A DNA stretch of 12,084 bases from Thermoplasmata archaeon. GTDB taxonomy: Archaea > Thermoplasmatota > Thermoplasmata > Thermoplasmatales > Thermoplasmataceae. The stretch lies in the NCBI GenBank assembly GCA_021806345.1, contig JAJZXP010000079.1, positions 1 to 12,084 of the forward strand. The letters run 5' to 3'. This document shows, piece after piece, positions 6,861-12,084 of the stretch (its first letter is position 1; each line of letters opens with the position of its first letter). The notes beneath the pieces are model-generated. The model searched no databases. It saw only the letters and a list, made by a program, of their open reading frames with translations, and was not told the origin of the DNA. Both the position numbers and the translations under genes were made by a program.

Positions 6861-8210
6861 CTAATCGTGCCCCAATAGTTCTATTGTATCAATGAGCTCT
6901 CTTTGTTCATCTGGAAATTGATCATGGGTTAAAGGTTTCCGTTTTTTTTCAAAGGATTCCACCTCATTATTTTTCATATTCAGGACAAGTTTAAAATCAC
7001 CTCTGATAATGGCCCTTCTTTGTGAATCCATGCGACTCAATTTTTCTAACGCTCTCCTATTATTCTTTATCAACGAGTTCGGTACCCTCCAAGATCCATC
7101 TGCCTCTGAAATAACAAAGGGGAAACTTGGAATCTTAAATTCATTATCGACCCCTATACTTTTAATCATATCAAAAAGACCAGTATTGCTGAATATCTTG
7201 TCATATACCTCATGTCTGGTGTCCTTTGCAGCTTTTTTAATAATTAAAGGTACATTTATAAGTTCGTCATGCAGATAAATACCATGCCCATAAAATCCAT
7301 GTTCAAAAAGTGACTGTCCATGATCAGAGGTTATTATTATTACCGTATCATCGTATAGGTTGTTTTCAATGAGAAACCGGATAATTTCACCGATTTCCCA
7401 GTCAATTAAACTTGACTCCGAGTAATAAGATTCTCTGACCTTCCTAATAGTTCTATGAGATGGGTTTAAGAGACCTAGAGAATATAGTTGTTCCTTTTCG
7501 GGGCTAAAATCATAATTGTAAGGTTCGTGGGATTCCATGAAATTTACAAACAGAAAAAATGGCTGAGAAAACGATGATCTGAAAATGAAATCGATCATGC
7601 TTTTACCAGACTTATTGAAAGGGAAATTGTTATACTTATAAGATTTACGAACCTCCTTTCGCAAATTAAAGTAAGCGTGAACTAGGGAGAAATTGTCTTT
7701 AGATGATCCTTTTAATAATAGATTTTTAAATATAGTATTCCTACTATCACCTAAGCGTTTAGTAACCTTGTTCTTTAATAAGCTCCAATTGTTGTTCAAG
7801 GTAAAATTACCCATTGGATCAAAGAGCGTAAAGGTATCGAAACCACGGTCAAAACCACTGCCGGGAACGATTCCCGTGTTTGCGGACATGCCGATTGTAC
7901 TGTAACCTTGTTCCTTCAAAACTTCTGCCACGGTTTTTCCTCGGTAATCATTCATTAATTTTGAGGTAGTTATGAAGTCCCTGTCATATTCGCCGAAATG
8001 CACATGGTGTTCCATTGGATATTTTCCAGTAAACATTGAGGCATGGGAAGGTATTGTCCATGGGGCTGATGCAATATTATTAGTAAATATTGTGGATTCA
8101 AGCGAAAGTCTCTCAATGTGCGGAGTATAAATTCCAGGATTATATATGGAAAGAGCGTCCGATCTGAGGGTATCCAGCACAATGAATATAATGTTTTTAG
8201 GAGAGGACAT
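6861..8210 (-). CDS. sulfatase-fold (alkaline phosphatase superfamily) enzyme with Thr nucleophile
   Basis: The 449-residue protein begins KNIIFIVLDTLRSDAL, whose D13 is a metal ligand of the superfamily. The nucleophile region is APWTIPSHASMFTGKYP (49-65). Classical sulfatases have C/S-x-P-S-R, with the Cys or Ser turned into formylglycine. Here T52 replaces it and H56 replaces Arg. FVNFMESHEPY (221-231) supplies the conserved His. SDHGQSLFEHGFYGHG (295-310) holds the second metal site. Thr nucleophiles are known in phospho-transferring relatives such as LtaS, so a phosphatase, phosphodiesterase or group-transfer role is as likely as sulfatase. No signal peptide or membrane helix is visible, which suggests a cytoplasmic enzyme. 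It starts 6 bases after the CysD-like gene and is surely co-transcribed with it. Confidence 0.85.
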   Translation of the reverse strand: MSSPKNIIFIVLDTLRSDALSIYNPGIYTPHIERLSLESTIFTNNIASAPWTIPSHASMFTGKYPMEHHVHFGEYDRDFITTSKLMNDYRGKTVAEVLKEQGYSTIGMSANTGIVPGSGFDRGFDTFTLFDPMGNFTLNNNWSLLKNKVTKRLGDSRNTIFKNLLLKGSSKDNFSLVHAYFNLRKEVRKSYKYNNFPFNKSGKSMIDFIFRSSFSQPFFLFVNFMESHEPYNYDFSPEKEQLYSLGLLNPSHRTIRKVRESYYSESSLIDWEIGEIIRFLIENNLYDDTVIIITSDHGQSLFEHGFYGHGIYLHDELINVPLIIKKAAKDTRHEVYDKIFSNTGLFDMIKSIGVDNEFKIPSFPFVISEADGSWRVPNSLIKNNRRALEKLSRMDSQRRAIIRGDFKLVLNMKNNEVESFEKKRKPLTHDQFPDEQRELIDTIELLGHD

Positions 8211-8216
8211 TTACAT

Positions 8217-9026
8217 TCACATGTAACCTAGTTTTCTGAGTCTCTCCATCATGTTTTCCTTATCTTGAGCTCTTCCAGCTCGTTCTGCAGTCGTATCCAT
8301 ATCCTGTTCCCATGCTGGTTTTTCAGAAATTTTCATCGAGTCGTTTTTCCCATCTATTGATCTATACCCTTTTTCGTACAGTGGATGATAAGGAACTTTA
8401 TTTGCAAATGTGTACTCCCAAATATCCTTTTCCGAAAAAGAGAGTACCGGGTGGACTCTATAGTGTTCTGGTCTTTCTCGCTTGCTTACAAATCTTTCTG
8501 TAGACCTTGCCTTGTTTTCATCCCTTCGTACCCCGACAAGAAGGGAATCAAACCTATAATTTCTGATAACGTTATTCATTGGAACTGTCTTTAAGAGGTG
8601 ATTTCCGACTTCCGTCTCAAGTGAATATGGGATCTTATGACCTGTAAATCCAAGTCTTTTTATCTCGGCTTGATTCTCTTCGTCAAGAGACCCCACAACC
8701 ACTGAACCATCAACTACATTATTAAGAAAGTCTTCATTCCTAGCAATTATGACCTTAAAAGCCCAATCTCTGGATATCTTTGCAACTAGATCCAAGGTTT
8801 CTTCGTAATGGTCTCCATGATCTATAAAAATGGCTGGTGGCAATTTCCTCTCCAAGCTGTCGCATACACCCTTGCATATATGAAGCATAACTGTACTATC
8901 TTTACCAGCACTCCAAACTATTGCAGGATTTCTAAATCTTGTTATACCATCTTTTGCAACGATCTTGGCTATATCTACCTTTGCACTATAGCCAAGCAAG
9001 TCCTTTGGCTCTATATAGTCCTCCAT
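8217..9026 (-). CDS. CysD-like PP-loop ATP pyrophosphatase (sulfate adenylyltransferase subunit 2-like)
   Basis: The 269-residue protein has the PP-loop SAGKDSTVMLHI at 39-50, close to the SIGKDSSVMLHL of bacterial CysD. It also has IDHGDHYEET (68-77), FDSLLVGVRRDENKARSTER (159-178), HPVLSFSEKDIWEY (192-205) and a CysD-like tail, TTAERAGRAQD...GYM (245-269). CysD with the GTPase CysN makes adenylyl sulfate from ATP and sulfate. The part between PLYEKGYRSI (215-224) and the tail is short, like APS/PAPS reductases, but the Cys-Cys pair expected after GYRSI is absent (DGKNDS). A reductase is therefore unlikely. No CysN is in the window. Its place among glycosyltransferases suggests sulfate activation for glycan modification, which is inference. 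A leaderless start at the ATG 9024-9026 is supported by a TATA-like element. Confidence 0.8.
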   Translation of the reverse strand: MEDYIEPKDLLGYSAKVDIAKIVAKDGITRFRNPAIVWSAGKDSTVMLHICKGVCDSLERKLPPAIFIDHGDHYEETLDLVAKISRDWAFKVIIARNEDFLNNVVDGSVVVGSLDEENQAEIKRLGFTGHKIPYSLETEVGNHLLKTVPMNNVIRNYRFDSLLVGVRRDENKARSTERFVSKRERPEHYRVHPVLSFSEKDIWEYTFANKVPYHPLYEKGYRSIDGKNDSMKISEKPAWEQDMDTTAERAGRAQDKENMMERLRKLGYM

Positions 9027-9048
9027 CTCTTTCTCTTATCAACTGCAC

Positions 9049-9057
9049 ATATATCTA
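9049..9057 (-). promoter_or_regulatory. TATA-like promoter of the CysD-like/sulfatase/GT4 unit
   Basis: TAGATATAT on the minus strand occupies positions -31 to -23 from the ATG at 9026. This is where an archaeal TATA box sits in a leaderless gene. It implies that the three downstream genes can be transcribed separately from the two GT4 genes to the right. Confidence 0.55.
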
Positions 9058-9251
9058 ATTTGCGGGATCTACATCCTTGTAGTGTGCGCAGGAAGCCAAT
9101 AAACTTGAATCCAATAAGCAACATCCATGCAGAAGCAGTAATATATTTTAACGAATATCGATGGAAACACTCCAAGTGCATTTGAATTCGTGAGGTTCCC
9201 TTAAATCATTGTAGTCAATATATTTGGGTAATACTCTTCAATTCGTAAAGA

Positions 9252-9276
9252 TACTCTTTATCAACCTTAAAGAGTA
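9252..9276. repeat. perfect 9-bp inverted repeat, 7-base loop
   Basis: TACTCTTTA (9252-9260), loop TCAACCT, and TAAAGAGTA (9268-9276) form a perfect stem. An overlapping 8-bp pair, TAAAGATA (9246-9253) and TATCTTTA (9283-9290), could form an alternative outer stem. It lies about 70 bases past the stop of the GT4 gene and about 195 bases upstream of the CysD promoter on the same strand. It could be an operator, an mRNA 3' structure or an old element end. Confidence 0.6.
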
Positions 9277-9345
9277 GAACTCTATCTTTACACTGAACCC
9301 CCTCGTAGAACAGTGCTGGTGGTTTTTAGGCAAGTCAAATGGAAA

Positions 9346-10521
9346 TTAGGTAAATTCTGAAAGTATAGCCTCACATAGAGACTCACAAGAGTATCTACAA
9401 AGTTTTGCAACATCAAGAGTTCTTGCTGGTTCCTCTTTAATGGAAATGAGATCATCAATTGCATTGTATAACTCAATACTGTTTCCCGTCTCCACGATTC
9501 TAGAGAAGCGGTTTCCGGATAGAATTTCTTTATGCGCTCCAGTGTCAGTGGCCACAACCTTTACCTGAAGGACGTCTGCCTCCATTGCGCCTGCACCAAA
9601 CCCCTCTCTCAAGGAGGGTATAACAAAAATTGTGCTCTTCATCATTAGGTTGAATTTTTCAGGATCACTTATAGTCCCAACGAATCTGACATTTTTAGAA
9701 ATGCCAAGGTCGTCGCACAATTTCCTGAGTTGCTTACCATATTGAGTCATTTGCCCTGCAAGAACTAGATCAATGTTAGGATACTGTTCTAAGAGATGGG
9801 AAAATGCGTTTATCAGCACCTCATATCCCTTATGGGGTGAAATGGAGCTTATGGAGAATATGAAACTGCCAGAAATTCTAAACTTTTCTCTGATTTCTTG
9901 GGACGATGTTGAGAGCGATCTATCATAGTCAGCCCTGAATTTCGAATAATCTATGCATGATGGGTGAACGATGTGTTTTAAACTAGCCGGAAGAATCTTT
10001 TCCAACTCTTTATATGTCCTGTTGCTGTAGGAAAGAATTCCCTTAAACTGGGTAATAAAAATCCTTGATACCACAATTGAAAATAACTTAAAAATGAATC
10101 TAAAGAAATATCCAGGTGGTGATATAATCCCATGGTTTATCATTATAATCCGTGATCTGTTCCTCCTTCCCATAAGGAGAAGTGCAACAAAAGAAAGAGT
10201 CCAGAAGTAGTCATTTAAAATTATAATATCATAATCCTCTTGATACAATATTCTTTTCACCTTTCTGGTGTCACGGATGTAAATGGGGGAAACATACTGA
10301 AGGTCATTTGGTATAAAATTAAATGAGCGTAATTTTACTATCTCTAAGTTATTAATTAATGCGTTCGGGTCAATACCAATGTAAACATTTGCAGGAACAG
10401 AAGTTAGGAGCCCTACACTGTGCCCCATTTTATTAAAAGTCTTGAAAATATTAATTGGATTTCTCCCCCCATAACCTTTTTGGTAAGGATATATGTCGGG
10501 TGTAATAATGAGGATTCTCAC
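9346..10521 (-). CDS. GT4 family glycosyltransferase (GT-B fold), GTG start
   Basis: The 391-residue protein starts MRILIITPDIYPYQKGYGGR, a standard GT4 first strand and glycine loop. The codon is GTG (10519-10521); an in-frame TGA lies two codons upstream, so no longer start is possible. The C-terminal donor domain has FSISSISPHKGYEVLINAF (222-240), VLAGQ (253-257), RFVGTISDPE (279-288) and the complete GT4 motif PSLREGFGAGAMEADV (302-317) with both glutamates, E306 and E314. These residues bind the nucleotide sugar. It would extend a glycan at the inner membrane face; the stretch about 137-156 is hydrophobic and may dock to the membrane. It follows the next GT4 by 94 bases on the same strand. 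Confidence 0.88.
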   Translation of the reverse strand: MRILIITPDIYPYQKGYGGRNPINIFKTFNKMGHSVGLLTSVPANVYIGIDPNALINNLEIVKLRSFNFIPNDLQYVSPIYIRDTRKVKRILYQEDYDIIILNDYFWTLSFVALLLMGRRNRSRIIMINHGIISPPGYFFRFIFKLFSIVVSRIFITQFKGILSYSNRTYKELEKILPASLKHIVHPSCIDYSKFRADYDRSLSTSSQEIREKFRISGSFIFSISSISPHKGYEVLINAFSHLLEQYPNIDLVLAGQMTQYGKQLRKLCDDLGISKNVRFVGTISDPEKFNLMMKSTIFVIPSLREGFGAGAMEADVLQVKVVATDTGAHKEILSGNRFSRIVETGNSIELYNAIDDLISIKEEPARTLDVAKLCRYSCESLCEAILSEFT

Positions 10522-10579
10522 TGCTGGTCATTAACCATTTGGATTAAAAGTCTTCGTCATTTTTTGACAGAGCTTGATA

Positions 10580-10600
10580 CACTTTTTAATGTGAAAAGTG
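10580..10600. repeat. 7-bp inverted repeat between two GT4 genes
   Basis: CACTTTT (10580-10586), loop TAATGTG, AAAAGTG (10594-10600). On the minus strand it contains ATTAAAAAG, a weak TATA-like element about 65 bases before the GTG of the downstream GT4, so it might be promoter-related. It is short enough to be chance. Confidence 0.4.
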
Positions 10601-10615
10601 CGAAACACCCCTCAT

Positions 10616-11743
10616 TTATTTTACTTTTCCTAAGTTCTCAACCAGATCGCTAAGTTTCTCGTTATGCAGTTCCCATGTATACTTTGAGGCAGTTTTCAAT
10701 GATATCCGTGACAAATCGTTCCACATTGCTTCATTTGTAAATAATTCTTCCAAAATAGAAGCAACTCCACTTGAGTCCTCTTCGTCGACTATAAAACCGC
10801 ATTCTTCCTCATCGACTATTTCCCTTGCTCCGATCTCATTGTTAATAATTAAAGGAATACCCCAAGAAATTGCTTCTAGACTGCCCATACCTGGTCCTTT
10901 TTCATTATACCCAAATCTCACTGCAGCTTTTGCCTCCTTATAATAAGAAACCAACTCACTCTCAGTTAAGGGTCCAGTAATCTCTATTTTGTTAGATAAC
11001 TTCATTTCCACTATCTTCTCCTTTGTTTTTTGCATATAATCATGATCTGTCCAATCTCCACATAACACAATCTTCCCGGTACTTAATTGTTTTGCAATTT
11101 CCACGAGTACTTCCGGTCTTCTTCCAAAATCCCACATTGTAACTGAAAGTGCTATGTTTTTCCTCAAATTGAAAGGGGGCACACCATCTATAGGAATTAA
11201 ACCCGGAAAAATTTCATGCGTATTTCTATAGCCAGCCTCATTTAATTTACAAAGGTTATACTTTGTATTCGTAAGGATCAGATCGGCATTTTTCAAAGCC
11301 ATTTTTTGAATAAACCTTTGCAGATAAGATCCATCATCCAGATAGACCTCATGAATCAATACAATCTTCTTTTTTCCTTTTTTTCTTGAAATGCTTGAAA
11401 AAAAAGCCGAAAATTCATCAAAATAATATATTACATCATACCTGGTAGAGACATATCTTTCGGCATTCCGTATAAGGTCAATGTCTACAGTCGCGTCTGA
11501 ACCACGTTGTGGGCTATATAACATTGTTATAAACCTTAAGAGTCTACCGAATGGACGATTGATAATTTCGGGACCGTATAGAATTTTAAAAGGAGTATCA
11601 ATTTGATATCTAAATCTTCCAGTATTTCTAACAAATATTAAATCCGTCTGATGTCCAAGTTTATTAAGGCCTCTCGCTTCAGCTATTGCAATTCTTTGAA
11701 CCCCTCCAGGCCAAAGAACGCGCACAATTATTGCAATTTTCAT
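10616..11743 (-). CDS. GT4 family glycosyltransferase (GT-B fold)
   Basis: The 375-residue protein begins MKIAIIVRVLWPGGVQRIAIAE; PGGVQR is the phosphate-binding loop of GT4 enzymes. The middle has HEVY (131-134) and ADLILTNTKY (153-162). The donor domain shows SVTMWDFGRRPEVLVEIA (200-217), ITGPLTESELVSYYKEA (255-271) and RFGYNEKGPGMGSLEAISWGIPLI (276-299), with E281 and E290 as the motif glutamates, spaced one residue wider than usual. It adds a sugar from a nucleotide donor in the cytoplasm, specificity unknown. It is the first gene of the minus-strand block, with a TATA-like element just upstream, and probably leads transcription into the next GT4. Confidence 0.88.
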   Translation of the reverse strand: MKIAIIVRVLWPGGVQRIAIAEARGLNKLGHQTDLIFVRNTGRFRYQIDTPFKILYGPEIINRPFGRLLRFITMLYSPQRGSDATVDIDLIRNAERYVSTRYDVIYYFDEFSAFFSSISRKKGKKKIVLIHEVYLDDGSYLQRFIQKMALKNADLILTNTKYNLCKLNEAGYRNTHEIFPGLIPIDGVPPFNLRKNIALSVTMWDFGRRPEVLVEIAKQLSTGKIVLCGDWTDHDYMQKTKEKIVEMKLSNKIEITGPLTESELVSYYKEAKAAVRFGYNEKGPGMGSLEAISWGIPLIINNEIGAREIVDEEECGFIVDEEDSSGVASILEELFTNEAMWNDLSRISLKTASKYTWELHNEKLSDLVENLGKVK

Positions 11744-11770
11744 TTCTTCGCTCGTTAAGCGTTTATCGAG

Positions 11771-11784
11771 ATTTAATATTTTTT
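11771..11784 (-). promoter_or_regulatory. TATA-like promoter of the GT4 pair
   Basis: AAAAAATATTAAAT on the minus strand is centred about 34 bases before the ATG at 11743. Transcription would begin roughly 8-10 bases upstream of the gene. Confidence 0.5.
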
Positions 11785-11871
11785 ACCAAAGCGGGTGTGT
11801 GAGAGATTATTGGATACTGATTGATCTCTAATATAACCAGACTTTTGCGTTAATTCTATTCACACTCAACA

Positions 11872-11881
11872 ATTTAATATT
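11872..11881 (+). promoter_or_regulatory. possible TATA element of the right-edge transposase
   Basis: ATTTAATATT is centred about 49 bases before the ATG at 11926, which would give a leader of some 20 bases. The space from 11785 to 11925 holds nothing else I can name. The short pair TGTCA (11905-11909) / TGACA (11919-11923) may be part of the element end. Confidence 0.3.
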
Positions 11882-11925
11882 GAAATTCGAAACAGTTAAG
11901 AGGTTGTCATACGTTTGTGTGACAT

Positions 11926-12084
11926 ATGGAGATCCCAATTGTGAAGAACCCGGAAATTCTTGATGAACTTTTGATCAATTACAGATCAGCATTTCCTGAA
12001 ATCAGACAGTTCAGGCACTTCTCTGAACTGATCTCTGCCTTGAATAATTCAGAGAAAAGAAGCGTAGCCCATCTCAACTCCATC
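11926..12084 (+). CDS. DDE transposase (IS4/IS701-like), N-terminal part, runs off the right edge
   Basis: An ATG at 11926 opens 53 codons that reach the window end without a stop. The product begins MEIPIVKNPEILDELLINYR and continues RQFRHFSELISALNNSEKRSVAHLNSI. The pattern of a short helical start, a FxxF/LI segment and a KR/SVAHLN motif recalls the N-terminus of IS4/IS701-type transposases in acidophilic archaea. The catalytic DDE residues lie beyond the window, so family and intactness cannot be checked. It is read away from the glycan genes and marks the right boundary of the island. Confidence 0.65.
   Translation, partial: MEIPIVKNPEILDELLINYRSAFPEIRQFRHFSELISALNNSEKRSVAHLNSI

Larger units (their letters stand above)
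9027..9345. other. 319-base non-coding gap with promoter and repeats
   Basis: No convincing gene is seen. The left third holds the CysD promoter. A repeat-rich patch occupies about 9231-9290: ATACTCTT occurs at 9231-9238 and 9251-9258, AATTCGT at 9185-9191 and 9240-9246, and there are two inverted repeats. No T-rich terminator for the upstream GT4 is obvious. A 56-codon hydrophobic open frame (9011-9181, minus) is not supported as a gene. Confidence 0.5.

Noticed and set aside
8217..9026. Call as APS/PAPS reductase (CysH)
   Set aside because: The cysteine motif needed for reduction is missing and the C-terminus follows CysD.
9011..9181. 56-codon hydrophobic open frame on the minus strand just before the CysD-like gene
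   Set aside because: No ribosome site, no recognisable family, and the likely CysD promoter lies within it; it overlaps the CysD start by 16 bases.
8808..9185. 125-residue plus-strand open frame
   Set aside because: Mostly antisense to the CysD-like gene and without recognisable features.
9288..9557. 89-residue minus-strand open frame
   Set aside because: Lies in another frame over the well-supported GT4 C-terminus.
11802..11829. AGAGAT...ATCTCT inverted pair upstream of the GT4 promoter
   Set aside because: Six-base arms with a 16-base gap are expected by chance.
1..12084. tRNA, rRNA or CRISPR array
   Set aside because: No cloverleaf, conserved rRNA segment or regularly spaced repeat was seen on reading the gaps.

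Overview
The window looks archaeal, most likely from the Thermoplasmata (Ferroplasma/Cuniculiplasma/Thermoplasma-like). The reasons are AT-rich DNA, several starts with a TATA-like element about 25-35 bases upstream and almost no leader, few strong Shine-Dalgarno sites, a large surface GT-C protein crowded with N-glycosylation sequons, and transposase fragments of a type I associate with that group. The taxonomic call is inference; no rRNA or tRNA is present.

Layout. The left edge (1-200, minus) is the N-terminus of an SMC/RecF/OLD-type P-loop ATPase with a clear Walker A. Next on the minus strand is a class I SAM methyltransferase (396-1139), whose start lies 7 bases after the stop of an IS3-type transposase OrfA (1147-1440). 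The OrfB that should follow OrfA is missing. Divergently on the plus strand is a two-gene unit: a 971-residue GT-C-type membrane protein (1537-4452) and an overlapping family 2 glycosyltransferase (4439-5380). A block on the minus strand reads right to left: GT4 glycosyltransferase (10616-11743), a second GT4 (9346-10521, GTG start), a 319-base gap with repeats, a CysD-like PP-loop protein (8217-9026), a sulfatase-fold hydrolase or transferase with Thr instead of Cys as nucleophile (6861-8210), and a third GT4 (5529-6809). The right edge is the N-terminus of a DDE transposase (11926 onward, plus).

How it may work together. Four cytoplasmic glycosyltransferases and a methyltransferase would build and cap a lipid-linked or surface glycan, and the GT-C protein would transfer sugars or glycans outside the membrane. 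The CysD-like protein and the sulfatase-fold enzyme are 6 bases apart and suggest chemistry with sulfate or phosphate groups on the glycan. No CysN, APS kinase, sulfotransferase, flippase or oligosaccharyltransferase AglB is in the window, so the pathway is incomplete here. IS sequences at both ends fit a variable surface-glycan island.

The best candidates for something new are the methyltransferase sitting in the slot of a lost OrfB, the CysD-like/Thr-sulfatase pair, and a small repeat-rich regulatory-looking patch at 9231-9290.
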